Below, piece after piece: positions 31,601-37,057 of a stretch of DNA of 64,000 bases. The stretch comes from Limnobaculum eriocheiris (GTDB lineage: Bacteria; Pseudomonadota; Gammaproteobacteria; Enterobacterales; Enterobacteriaceae). Made by a program: the position numbers and the translations under genes. The notes beneath the pieces are model-generated. The model was given only the letters and a program-made list of their open reading frames with translations, made no database searches and was not told the origin of the DNA. Numbering within the stretch: the stretch's first letter is position 1; each line of letters begins with the position of its first letter. The DNA lies in NCBI RefSeq assembly GCF_021010575.1, contig NZ_JAJNAG010000003.1, forward strand, positions 1 to 64,000. Reading direction: 5' to 3'.

Positions 31601-32032
31601 CAGGTCAAGGGCGGTGACGGTAACGACATCATCAAAGTTATCTCTACAGACTTTTCCTCAATTTCAGGTGACGCGGGTATCGATACTCTGGTTCTGGATA
31701 CCAAAGGCGATCTATTCGACCTGAGTGCGCTGAAAGACAAACTGAGCTCAGTGGAAATCTTCGATATGGGGCATGGTAGCAATACCCTGAACGTATCGCT
31801 GGAGGATGTCCTGCGCCTGGGGTCAGAGGAGCTGGCAATTAACGGTGGTAACAAAGCGATTGTGGTCAACGGTGATGCCGGTAGCACTTTACAGCTAAAC
31901 AGTGCTGACGGTCAGTGGACTATGTCGCAAAGCAATTATCAGTATCAGGGTAACACCTATAACGTCTGGACTATGGGCACCTCAGGAGTCGAGGTGCTGG
32001 TCGAGAACACGGTGAACCCGGTCATCCTGTAA
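19637..32032 (+). CDS. Giant Bap/BapA-type biofilm adhesin secreted by type I system
   Basis: This 4131-residue surface adhesin has five parts. The BapA-like prefix (1-180) includes a hydrophobic stretch LALWPWFLGAAVIGGIVGNA near 144-165. About 25 Ig-like domains of roughly 100 residues follow (about 183-2810), each with TDD.(R/K/T)P..G.GE.G, GTWSFTP-like and TDKAGN motifs. Three divergent domains cover about 2810-3190. FG-GAP/VCBS-type calcium loops (about 3237-3540) include DINRDGYSDV, DYNGDGWLDL and DWNHDGKIDI. RTX-like repeats (GNDTYSGSGG, GGLGDDTFIG, GGDGNDIIK) and a C-terminal secretion region ending VEVLVENTVNPVIL complete it. It should be exported by the transporter, adaptor and TolC proteins encoded downstream and mediate attachment or biofilm cohesion. 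No LapG-type di-alanine cleavage motif was seen in the prefix. Confidence 0.93.
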   Translation: MNANASLLVNSGSGPSQIVSLNAGKPIKIKIQAGTKYLLKNQSDNFAPENVTLQRNGDDLYVILEGDTSPAIVIEDYYLSGDNTPLLGMAEDGQIYAYVVTDGSGLGDGYLFNDGSFAPVALGGMPMGDGAYLFENTETNDSGLLALWPWFLGAAVIGGIVGNAIYEHNKDNDSSPSPQPASVPTLSGATDVTGNITGPITYGSVTDETKPTIYGTGEAGNIITIYDNGIAIGSAVVGSDGNWSFSPETALSDGSHEITITQTNPDGQTSEQSNDFTFIVDSVAPNKPLFEVSDDVGAITGTIANGATTDDARPEITGKGEAGSTITIFIDGKEAGKTAVGEDGTWSWTPTADLADGHYQITVTETDIAGNTSATSPTFDFNVDVSAPDKPPRLEAYDDVGIRVGLIENGSKTDDARPEFKGWGEVGNIVIIYDNSDGSGEKELGRTTVNADGTWSWTPDFDLAQGNHSITYTQTDKAGGVSALSDSRDFVVDTTPPAKPGIGDIIDKTGDNTGSITDGGITDETKPEINGKGEPGSTITITDNGEVIGTVIVDEKGNWTFTPDEELGEGDHSLVITETDEAGNTSEPSDPIDFVVDTTPPAKPGIGDIIDKTGDKTGSITDGGSTDETKPEINGKGDPGSTITITDNGEVIGTVIVDEKGNWTFTPDEELGEGDHSLVITETDEAGNTSEPSDPIDFVVDTTPPAKPGIGDIIDKTGDKTGSITDGGITDETKPEINGKGEPGSTITITDNGEVIGTVIVDEKGNWTFTPDEELGEGDHSLVITETDEAGNTSEPSDPIDFVVDTTPPAKPGIGDIIDKTGDKTGSITDGGITDETKPEINGKGEPGSTITITDNGEVIGTVIVDEKGNWTFTPDEELGEGDHSLVITETDEAGNTSEPSDPIDFVVDTTPPAKPGIGDIIDKTGDKTGSITDGGITDETKPEINGKGEPGSTITITDNGEVIGTVIVDEKGNWTFTPDEELGEGDHSLVITETDEAGNTSEPSESIDFVVDTTPPAKPGIDSVIDNQGDITGSISNGSETDDTTPTFSGEGEPGNIITVIDGGKVIGTAIIDENGAWTFTPETPLEEGKHNITVTETDKAGNTSEPSDGFEFVVDTTAPDSANLSITGVLDNYGEITGNITNGGATDDSRPTIQGTGTAGDTIILYVNDGTGNHEIGRGIVDANGKWNIQPATPLLPGSNQFTVVEVDTAGNKTDPSNQYTVTLDVSRPSEPVIVNVLDNAGDIIGPLQKGDVTDDNKPAITGTAEAGYTIRIYDGVTLLGSTIADNKGVWTFTPNTALADGKHGITATATSPVGQTSDKTGIFDFEIDTKAPNAVENLVVTDNVGDYQGVLKNGDTSDDNTPTFSGKAEVGSTVTIYADGKVLGTAKVDNEGKWTFTPDSALADGDYKFTTTVTDKAGNVNPDGPSLSITIDTSNYSVSITTLIDDFGTITGNISANGVTDDTKPEIIGQGKPGATIKVYDGSTLLGETTVKANGNWSFTPSDALKDGTHSITVTMTDKAGNLTGPTAAFDFTVDTIAPAMPVIDSAIDDVGSKQSSLASGSITDDSTPTLKGSAEKGSVVTVYDGNVMLGTVIADSSTGAWNFTPATPISEGEHKFHVTATDAAGNTSKPSADFIIITDYTRPDSSKLSITGVDDQVGVYTGNVKPGETTDDTQPTISGTGTAGDTIIVYVKDSTGNHEIGRTTVNSEGKWTLRPASPLVKGTNEFTAVEVDPVGNSTDPSASYTVNIDFSKPQPPVIETVEDNVGTITAPLQKGDVTDDNTPTLKGTAVPNGIVTIYNNDVKIGTARVDKDGNWSFTPESALADGKYNITADATNTVGQTSEKTGIFDFTVDTTPPGAVENLLISDNVGAYQGALKDSDTTDDNTPTFSGKAEAGGIVSVYSDGNLLGTAKVAADGSWSFTPSTPLPDGSYKFTTTVTDKAGNTGAATPVVNITINTESVTVSLDTLVDNVGDIVGKVTPNGVTDDTRPEITGTGKAGSIIKVYDGATLLGSTTVNADKSWSFTPTTDLGQGKHSITATATDLSGNTSDPTSAFEFTVDTVAPAQPTIESAKDDVGSIQNDLLNGAATDDPTPTLTGKAEKGSIVKVYDGDALLGSVVADATTGQWTFTPTSPLQEGVHKFHVTSTDAAGNVSLPSSDFVLIMDFTGPDSSKLSITGVDDQVGAMTGNVKDGEFTDDTRPTIQGTGTSGDKVYVYVSHDSGANVLIGTAIVKDNGTWSLRPEDALKEGSNKFTAYERDPVGNEAGPSNAYTITVDGTPVVVPTLDKVIDDVGIVTGNLKSGDVTDDTKPVFEGTASAGCTIRIYDGATLLGSTMTDASGKWTFEPSTALKDGTHNITFTATSPIGQVSDPSSVFVLEVDTKVPSPVESLLITDNVGGYQGPLSNGDTTDDSTPTFSGKAEAGSVVTIYNNGVAIGSAAVSEGGTWSFTPSTDLPDGNYKFTTTVTDKAGNIGDPTAVVNITIDTSTLSADISKLIDDTGTVTGDIQANGITDDLRPEIVGTSSKPGSIITVYIDGVNQGTATVKADGSWSFTPTTDLGQGDHKVTITAKDAAGNVTPMSPEFAFTIDSIPPSVPTIEKAVDNVGTITGDLKTGDSTDDNTPTLYGNAEKGSIITIYDENDKPLGSVVVNDQGKWVYELPVQADGRHDYYVIASDAAGNKSNPTSDFTLTIDTQGPMGGELKIDKIIDNVGIITGDLASGGKTDDSRPELKGVGHEIGNTIIIYAEDELGVKRQVGSTTVGANNVWSHELILSSALADGTYKFTVVEVDAVGNATAPSNEFIVTVDTSVSDAKITITGISEDSGSVNSDFITNDNTLLINGTLDKTLLADEWVEITLDGGNTWTRAASVTGTNWTVDLQGTVLPDGNYTIQARVVDDVGNIGNKASHDMTVVTVGRDMEGLNTTMKLSTDTSNGLVSGQLFSQSATLTNDDMVTRDRNVTLSGTLSAALKSGEYLQISLDNGSTWHNVAMAGNTWSYELPEVSANTTYNIKLQAIDNVGNVGINTGFTNDYKVTIDLTIPDSIREAPDVAEVVNSKDSFTFDSSRYGAVEAGAIVSLISDVNSNGTYQEGLDQVLGFAKANADGTWSLNTTLPAGAHNLAFMVWDNAGNHSSLSKTTSVGVTDGAGSLLVEQSWGGTVNPGLGLNSAAVTISQNGSWSFFQAAAGTSGATTANAGRVYTATTRENYESTYLAQPSNVTDASYERYINSAVFADINRDGYSDVMSQVSSYGNGGLTAYWMQNADGSYTARSVNQGSLNHLGGLVAYDRHGDGYLDFVLADSEADSISFLKNEGGALSYEYVAGFYNGHPGGALPINLSVMHEVGAVDIDNNGTIDITAHINYNGAGVGVGNLSRGLGILYNQTTGTSKTNFGSVGYYANVFRDDGHQDAGNLSISMTYADYNGDGWLDLFLSRGSKNSVNSNENRIYLNDGTGKLKTADAQALWFGDSIDGGTSLAVDWNHDGKIDIIEVPRSGVNGSPMLYTNNGTGTWGANSVSLTGTKTFSNLTGAVALDYDWDGSMDLVLYRGGSLSNVVSSASAAPTLLVKNTNIAADGSSLQVRIVDGFGINTFYSNTVKLYNSAGELVATQLINPQASGSSNSMGLVSFFGLDPNEVYSVQLLRITNGVENHVGATSSIGGYTNGTVNATWGGLTTNKSHDSYVLTAENTDAVNDTVGAGGIIGTGYNDTFFSSAGNDTYSGSGGWDLIVSGKAVWSETGGLDIVDYRHATSAVTANLRTGAATGHGTDTLVSIEGLVGTAYGDTFTDNAANNHFEGGGGDDTFYLTNGGNDRLVYRVHAGKEGDGTGGTGKDTIYSFKVGNLLTDKNADLIDLSDLLNYSGPLSCFVDGGKMTLDYASLGILDYLKVEQVGSDTVISIDRDGKGGAYGFQQLITLKGVNIDLETLLANNQIEVGDDSLTTKSSTTKSLLSITQMFTEGHDIMFGTGQEDILLGGLGDDTFIGMGKGDQVKGGDGNDIIKVISTDFSSISGDAGIDTLVLDTKGDLFDLSALKDKLSSVEIFDMGHGSNTLNVSLEDVLRLGSEELAINGGNKAIVVNGDAGSTLQLNSADGQWTMSQSNYQYQGNTYNVWTMGTSGVEVLVENTVNPVIL
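21116..22675 (+). repeat. Five tandem near-identical 312-bp (104-aa) Ig-domain units
   Basis: Units start at 21116, 21428, 21740, 22052 and 22364 (residues 494, 598, 702, 806, 910). Each begins TTPPAKPGIGDIIDKTGD and ends PIDFVVD (SIDFVVD in the last). Differences are confined to a few positions, for example Asn/Lys in KTGD(N/K)TG, one GGST instead of GGIT and one GDPGS instead of GEPGS. Nucleotide identity is equally high, including silent sites, which implies recent expansion or ongoing gene conversion. The copy number is likely to vary among isolates. Confidence 0.97.
22997..27733 (+). repeat. Three tandem 526-residue super-repeats of five Ig-like domains
   Basis: Equivalent positions fall at 22997 (PDSANLSITGV), 24575 (PDSSKLSITGV), 26153 (PDSSKLSITGV) and 27734 (PMGGELKI), so the periods are 1578, 1578 and 1581 bp. 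Within each unit five distinct domain types follow in the same order: SITGV type, QKGDVTDD (or KSGDVTDD) type, VENL..(T/S)DNVG.YQG type, a type with a NGVTDD or NGITDD motif, and an (A/P)P..P.I..A.D(D/N)VG type. Units differ at many residues, so this level is older than the 312-bp repeats. Confidence 0.9.
24575..26152 (+). repeat. Middle super-repeat unit with distinct, GC-rich composition
   Basis: Sampled 60-base lines inside the unit contain 65-67% G+C (24781, 25381, 25561), while sampled lines outside contain about 45-55% (23221, 26341, 26881, 27121). The composition changes within a few tens of bases of each edge. The same 35-bp sequence, from CCGGATAGCAGC to GGCGTGGA, sits at 24575-24609 and 26153-26187. 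The unit is exactly one 526-codon period. This looks like an exchange or insertion of one whole super-repeat from a differently composed relative. Confidence 0.8.
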
Positions 32033-32040
32033 TGGCTTAA

Positions 32041-32071
32041 CCGAAGGACTGCCGCAAGGCAGTCCTTTCGG
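32041..32071 (+). other. Strong GCAA-capped hairpin between adhesin and OmpA-domain genes
   Basis: CCGAAGGACTGCC pairs with GGCAGTCCTTTCGG over 13 bp with one bulged T, closed by a GCAA tetraloop. There is no T-tract, so it is not a classical terminator. It could cap the 12.4-kb adhesin message, reduce read-through or set the ratio of adhesin to downstream genes. Confidence 0.7.
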
Positions 32072-32115
32072 GACACTGCTTAATTTACCAATAATTGAAT
32101 AACCCAGGAGTAAAC

Positions 32116-33093
32116 ATGTTTAGGGAAAATGAGAAGTCTGAAGTGAATAAGCTGGCAACACTACTGCGTATTTCTGCGATGGGACTGGTTCCTGCTTTAC
32201 TGGCCTTTAATGTAACCGCTGCTGGTGCACTGGCAAATGATGTGATGGAAATCAGCTCAACGGAAGAAGCCACGGCGGCGGCTCCGGTGGTACTGACCCA
32301 TACCGGTACACAATACGTTCCCGTATCCAGAGTAAGTGAAAATCTGGTTCAGGTGGTGCTTTACCGCCCGGCTGGTGATATGGGTGTGGGGGTCTCTAAC
32401 GTCTACGTCGATCGTGAGTTTCAGGGCGCGTTAAGAAACGGTGAATTCACCGTATTTTGCGTGGAACCCGGCAAACATATTATCGAAGCCTATGCGGACG
32501 ATGCGCCAAACTACAGTGGCAAAGAAGCACCAAAAACCATTGCCCGTCTTAACGGCGGTAAAACCTACTTTATTGAAACTAACCGCGTACCGGGCGTAGG
32601 TACACCTATCGCAGTGGCCCGTACTCAGGCAGAAAGCAAACTGTTTGGCTACAAAGGCGGAGCGACCATCAATCGCGCTTCAGCGGTACGTGCCTGTGAC
32701 TACGTGGGCGGCTCACCATTAGGTAACGTGCTGTTCAGCTTCGCCGGTAAAAACGTATCGGATATCGAAGCGGGTGGCACCGAAATCGTACAAAACATGG
32801 CAAGCCACATTAAGGACCTGCCTGCTGGCTCGCGTGTGAATATTATTGGTCATGCTGACCCGGTAGGTAACTCATCGTTTAACCAGAAGCTGTCGGTACA
32901 ACGTGCGGAAATCGTGAAGAAAATGTTGCTCTCCTATGGCGTATCTCCATCAGTATTGTCAGTCAGCGGTCAGGGAGACAGAGATCTAACGGTTGACTGC
33001 TCGGGGCTGCCAAACAACGAACGCAACGTTTGTAACCGGGCTAACCGCCGCGTCGATACCATGATCCAAACTGATAGGGGTACCGGTTACTAA
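32116..33093 (+). CDS. OmpA-family (peptidoglycan-binding) protein of the adhesin locus
   Basis: The 325-residue protein has a hydrophobic N-terminal segment (about 20-40, MGLVPALLAFNVTAAGALA) that may be a signal sequence. A beta-rich middle domain (about 80-190, VQVVLYRPAGDMGVGVSNVY) follows. The C-terminal OmpA-like domain (about 205-325) includes INIIGHADPVG-like spacing (VNIIGHADPVG) and NRANRRVDTMI, the expected peptidoglycan contact region. AGGAG sits 5 bp before the ATG at 32116. Lying between the adhesin and its secretion genes, it may anchor the secretion machine or the adhesin to the cell wall; that role is inference. OmpA-domain genes accompany type I adhesin loci in some other genera. 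Confidence 0.85.
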   Translation: MFRENEKSEVNKLATLLRISAMGLVPALLAFNVTAAGALANDVMEISSTEEATAAAPVVLTHTGTQYVPVSRVSENLVQVVLYRPAGDMGVGVSNVYVDREFQGALRNGEFTVFCVEPGKHIIEAYADDAPNYSGKEAPKTIARLNGGKTYFIETNRVPGVGTPIAVARTQAESKLFGYKGGATINRASAVRACDYVGGSPLGNVLFSFAGKNVSDIEAGGTEIVQNMASHIKDLPAGSRVNIIGHADPVGNSSFNQKLSVQRAEIVKKMLLSYGVSPSVLSVSGQGDRDLTVDCSGLPNNERNVCNRANRRVDTMIQTDRGTGY

Positions 33094-33525
33094 GAGTAAT
33101 GAAGTAAGTCATACCGGCTCAGTACCTGAGTTTGTACTAACCGGTTTGGTAGTGAGAAAAATAATTGGCTTTGAATTTAAAGAAGTCAATTGGAGGGAGA
33201 GATTTACAGGTTAACGCCTGTCCTTCGGGGCAACACAAGCGTTGTCCGTTGGAGTCGATCTGGCGCAAGTGCTGGCACGCAGGGTGAAACACCGCAAGGT
33301 GTTTCATAACTGCTCTGGGGAATCCAGGCCCGGCGCTCTCCGGGGAAAAGTACAGACGGTCTTCCGGCCGGGTATCAAAGAGATATGAGCAATATCGCTT
33401 TTACGGCCGGAATACCTACAAAAGTTAATTTAGAGAAGTAACGTAATGATATGGGCAGTGGATTTTCAACAAGTCCTCTACCCATATCAACAGAGAAAGT
33501 AACAACAACAGGAATAACTATAATT
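33094..33525 (+). other. Structured intergenic leader before the secretion genes
   Basis: The 432-bp gap has no gene but several perfect inverted repeats. ACAGG/CCTGT lies near 33205-33221. GAAACACC-GCAA-GGTGTTTC covers 33286-33305. CCCGG/CCGGG lies near 33339-33355. TTCCGGCCG (33362-33370) pairs with CGGCCGGAA (33414-33422). TGATATGGG (33447-33455) pairs with CCCATATCA (33481-33489), and the last arm is 37 bp before the ABC-transporter start. The GC-rich part contrasts with the AT-rich gaps elsewhere. It could be a regulatory 5' leader or a small RNA; I recognise no known riboswitch. Confidence 0.55.
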
Positions 33526-35688
33526 ATGAGCCAGGATTTCGCCCCCGTAACAGGCGCCGAACATGATAGCTTGCTTTGGTCCGTTCAGTGGCTGGCCGCT
33601 TACTACAACAAACCAGCCAGCGTTGCCGTGCTGTATGCCGGTTTGCCAAAAGAGCAGAAACTGACTTCCCAACTAGCCCTGCGTATGTTGGATCAAATTG
33701 GTATGGGGGCCGCATGGGTGGAACGGGACTTGGATCAGTTATTCTCCTATCTGTTTCCGGTAGTTCTTACCCGTAAAGACGGTAGTCACTGCATCGTTAT
33801 TGAACGTAGCAGCGGTAAAGGCGCAGCTACGGCTTATCGCGTAATCCTGCCGGAGAACAGTGGTGAAGTAACGCTGTCGACTCGTGCGTTGGGAGAGATG
33901 TACTCCGGTTATGCCCTATTATGTAACCCTAAACCAAAGCTGGATGAGCGTAGTAATGACTGCCTGCCAGAGCCAAATAAAGAAGGCCACTGGTTGTTCT
34001 CTACCCTGTGGCGCTATCGCCATTACTTTTCAAGTGCGGCGTTAGCTGCGTTATTGGCTAACATACTGACTCTGGCCTCCACCTTCTTTACCATGAACGT
34101 ATATGACCGGGTGGTTCCTACCCAGGCTTATGTCACTCTGTGGTCTCTGGGTATCGGCGTGTTTATTGCCATCATCTTCGAGTTTGTCTCACGGTTAGTG
34201 AGAGCTCACTTGTTTGATATTGCTGGTAAAAAGGCTGACCTCCTGTTAGGCACTATGTTGTTTCGTCAGGTTCTGGGCATTCGTATGGAGAGCAAACCAC
34301 AATCCTCCGGCGCCTTTGCCAACCAGCTGCGCGAATTTGAATCAGTACGTGATTTTGTTACCTCAGCAACGCTGTCTACGTTATCGGATCTGCCGTTTTG
34401 TGCCCTGTTCCTGTTTATTATCTATCTGGTGGCGGGACCGCTGGTGCTGGTACCACTGTGTGCGGTACCGATTATCCTGATTGTCAGCCTGTGCGTGCAG
34501 TGGCCACTGGCGAAAAACATGAAAGAAAACCTGCGGGAAATCTCCCTTAAGCAGGGGCTGCTGATTGAAACTATCGATGGTCTGGAATCGCTGAAAGCGG
34601 CTCAGGGTGAAGGGGTAATGCAAAAACGCTGGGAAGATTTCAGCGCATTAGCCGCAGCAACCTCGATGAAATCTAAAGCATTATCCAGTACCACCACCAC
34701 CTTCGTCAGCTTTATGCAACAACTGACTACAGTAGCCATCGTTATCTGGGGGGTATATCTGATCCATGCTGGTGAATTGACTATGGGTTCTATGATCGGT
34801 GCCGTGATCTTATCGGGTAGAACCTTGTCGCCACTGGCATCGGTGGTTGGTCTGACTTTGCGCTTTCAACAGGCAAAAGCCGCATTAAGTTCGTTAAATC
34901 AATTGATGAAAATGCCTACAGAACGTGACGAAAAAATTCACTACCTGTCGGCACCCAATTTTACCGGCAATCTGCGTTTAAAAAACATCAATTTCAGTTA
35001 TCCAAGTGGCGGCATGATGGCATCGCCAGTCGTGTTGCAGAAAATCAATATATCTATTAGCCGAGGGGAGCGTGTCGCAATTCTTGGCAGTATTGGTAGC
35101 GGTAAATCCACTTTACTGAAAGTGATGGCGCGACTGTTTCAGCCGGGTGCAGGCCAGTTAATGATTGATAACGTGGATGCCACTCAGGTAGACCCGGCTG
35201 ACTGGCGCACGTCGGTGGGCTATGTGGGGCAGGACAGTCGTCTGTTCTTTGGCACTCTGAGAGAAAACGTCAGTATCGGTAAGCCGTCAGTTTCCACCGA
35301 GGAATTGTTACAGGTAGCCCATATGACCGGTCTGGATAAAGTGGCTATGCGTCATCCACTGGGTTTTGAAATGCCTATTGGTGAAATGGGACAGGGGATT
35401 TCTGGCGGCCAGAAGCAACTGGTGTCACTGGCGCGTTGCCTGTTGCTGAAGCCAAAAATTCTGCTGATGGATGAACCGACCAGTTCAATGGATGCCATGA
35501 CGGAATTGCTGTTTATCAACAAGTTAAAAACCTCCATTACTGACCAGACGGTGGTACTGGTGACTCACCGTTTCTCTCTGCTGGAGCTGGTGGATCGGTT
35601 GATTGTGCTGGATGAAGGTAAGGTGGTTGCTGATGGGCCAAAAGATGAGGTTATCGCTGCACTAAAAGCCAATGGTAAAGCGCAATAA
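33526..35688 (+). CDS. Type I secretion ABC transporter, LapB-like, degenerate C39 domain
   Basis: This 720-residue inner-membrane ABC exporter has an N-terminal C39-like domain (about 10-130). It lacks the catalytic cysteine: the segment reads HDSLLWSVQWLAAYY where peptidases have Cys. It is therefore a substrate-binding rather than cleaving domain. Membrane helices span about 165-430. The ATPase has Walker A GSIGSGKST (about 521), signature ISGGQKQ (about 625), Walker B ILLMDEPTSSMD (about 645) and the VTHR switch histidine. The start at 33526 gives MSQDFAPVTG after AGGAATAAC; an upstream GTG frame adds a low-complexity extension. It should energise export of the giant adhesin. Confidence 0.93.
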   Translation: MSQDFAPVTGAEHDSLLWSVQWLAAYYNKPASVAVLYAGLPKEQKLTSQLALRMLDQIGMGAAWVERDLDQLFSYLFPVVLTRKDGSHCIVIERSSGKGAATAYRVILPENSGEVTLSTRALGEMYSGYALLCNPKPKLDERSNDCLPEPNKEGHWLFSTLWRYRHYFSSAALAALLANILTLASTFFTMNVYDRVVPTQAYVTLWSLGIGVFIAIIFEFVSRLVRAHLFDIAGKKADLLLGTMLFRQVLGIRMESKPQSSGAFANQLREFESVRDFVTSATLSTLSDLPFCALFLFIIYLVAGPLVLVPLCAVPIILIVSLCVQWPLAKNMKENLREISLKQGLLIETIDGLESLKAAQGEGVMQKRWEDFSALAAATSMKSKALSSTTTTFVSFMQQLTTVAIVIWGVYLIHAGELTMGSMIGAVILSGRTLSPLASVVGLTLRFQQAKAALSSLNQLMKMPTERDEKIHYLSAPNFTGNLRLKNINFSYPSGGMMASPVVLQKINISISRGERVAILGSIGSGKSTLLKVMARLFQPGAGQLMIDNVDATQVDPADWRTSVGYVGQDSRLFFGTLRENVSIGKPSVSTEELLQVAHMTGLDKVAMRHPLGFEMPIGEMGQGISGGQKQLVSLARCLLLKPKILLMDEPTSSMDAMTELLFINKLKTSITDQTVVLVTHRFSLLELVDRLIVLDEGKVVADGPKDEVIAALKANGKAQ

Positions 35689-35790
35689 CACTCATCTTTG
35701 AATCGGACGCGTAGAGTGAAACGGGCCTGCAGGGACGTGTATAGCAGGTAGCAATAGATAGCGCCGTGAGCGCCGGGGAATACAAGCTCA

Positions 35791-37047
35791 ATGACAGACA
35801 AGATACAAAAAATAGGTGGCGGGCTGCCGACACCAACAGGAAAAGTAAAAAACAGCGATCTGCCTTTTATGCGTGACCTGCAGGAAGCGCTGATTGAGCA
35901 GAAAACGCCGTTCAGTTTGATCATGCTGTATCTGATTGGCGCGATCCTGATTATTGCCATTGTCTGGGCGAAGTTTGCACGGGTGGAGGAAATCACTCTG
36001 GGAGAAGGCCGGATTATTCCTGCCAGCCGTGAGCAGATTATCCAGAGTCTGGAAGGTGGGATTCTGGAAGAACTCAACGTGCGTGAAGGTGACATTGTAG
36101 AAAAAGGTCAGGTGTTGCTGAAAATTGACCCTACGCGGGTTGGCGCGATTTACCGCGAGGGTGTTTCTAAAGTGATAGGCCTGAGAGCCACTATAGCCCG
36201 CCTGCGTGCCGAAGCTTATGATACGCCGCTGGAATTTCCGCCAGATGTGATGGCTGTACCGTCGGTATTGAAAGATGAAACTCAGGCTTATAACTCTCGT
36301 AAGCAAACGCTGGATGAGAGTGTGAAAACCTTGAGAATCAGCCTGAAGCTGGCAGAAGACGAAATTAATCTGTCCGAACCATTAATGAAAAAGGGCCTGA
36401 TGTCAGAAGTCGAGCTGTTGAGAATGCGCCGTCAGGCTAACGAGTTTCGCCTGCAAATCTCCGAACGTCAGAACCGATTCCGTTCTGAAGCTAACGCCGA
36501 ATTAAACAAATTTGAGAGTGAGCTGGCCCAGAGCTTAGAGAACGTAGCGGCACGAGAAGACGTGATGAACCGTACTACCATTGTGGCGCCGGTAAGGGGC
36601 ACGGTGAATAACATCAAAGTGACCACCGTCGGCGGCGTTATTCAGCAGGGGGGCGAAATTATGGCGATTATCCCACTGGAAGATCAATTATTGGTAGAGG
36701 CAAAGATTAAGCCCTCAGATGTGGCTTTCTTACATCCGGGTTTACCCGCGACGGTAAAAATTACAGCTTATGACTATGCGATTTACGGTGGTCTGGACGG
36801 CACGCTGGAACATATCAGTGCTGACACGCTGAAAGATGAAGACAAAATGCGTCAGGGTCGTGGTGATAACACGTATTACCGGGTGTTAGTACGTACTAAC
36901 AAAGCGGCACTGACTGTTAAAGGTAAGGTATTCCCGATTATGCCGGGAATGATAGCTACGGTTGAAATCAGAACGGGAGAGAAAACCATACTGGATTACA
37001 TCCTGAAACCGGTCTTAAAGGCCAGAGAAGCGTTCCGGGAACGGTAA
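35791..37047 (+). CDS. Type I secretion membrane-fusion (HlyD/LapC-like) protein
   Basis: The 418-residue periplasmic adaptor links the ABC transporter to the TolC-type channel. It has a cytoplasmic N-terminus (1-40), one membrane helix (about 42-62, LIMLYLIGAILIIAIVW), the biotinyl-lipoyl-like half-motif EGGILEELNVREGDIVEKGQ, a long helical hairpin (about 115-255), then the second half-motif (TIVAPVRGTVNNIKVTTVGG) and a beta domain to the C-terminus (IMPGMIATVEIRTGEKTI). The ATG at 35791 is 102 bp after the ABC gene and 10 bp separate it from the TolC-like gene, consistent with one operon. Confidence 0.94.
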   Translation: MTDKIQKIGGGLPTPTGKVKNSDLPFMRDLQEALIEQKTPFSLIMLYLIGAILIIAIVWAKFARVEEITLGEGRIIPASREQIIQSLEGGILEELNVREGDIVEKGQVLLKIDPTRVGAIYREGVSKVIGLRATIARLRAEAYDTPLEFPPDVMAVPSVLKDETQAYNSRKQTLDESVKTLRISLKLAEDEINLSEPLMKKGLMSEVELLRMRRQANEFRLQISERQNRFRSEANAELNKFESELAQSLENVAAREDVMNRTTIVAPVRGTVNNIKVTTVGGVIQQGGEIMAIIPLEDQLLVEAKIKPSDVAFLHPGLPATVKITAYDYAIYGGLDGTLEHISADTLKDEDKMRQGRGDNTYYRVLVRTNKAALTVKGKVFPIMPGMIATVEIRTGEKTILDYILKPVLKAREAFRER

Positions 37048-37057
37048 GGTTTATATT

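Noticed and set aside
29320-31640. RTX cytotoxin
   Set aside because: The RTX-like repeats are few, and no pore-forming or acylation region is present. The context is a Bap-type adhesin.
33094-33525. Cyclic-di-GMP, cobalamin or other known riboswitch, or an ops/JUMPstart element
   Set aside because: Hairpins are present, but the conserved sequence boxes of these elements could not be found by eye. A covariance-model search would decide.
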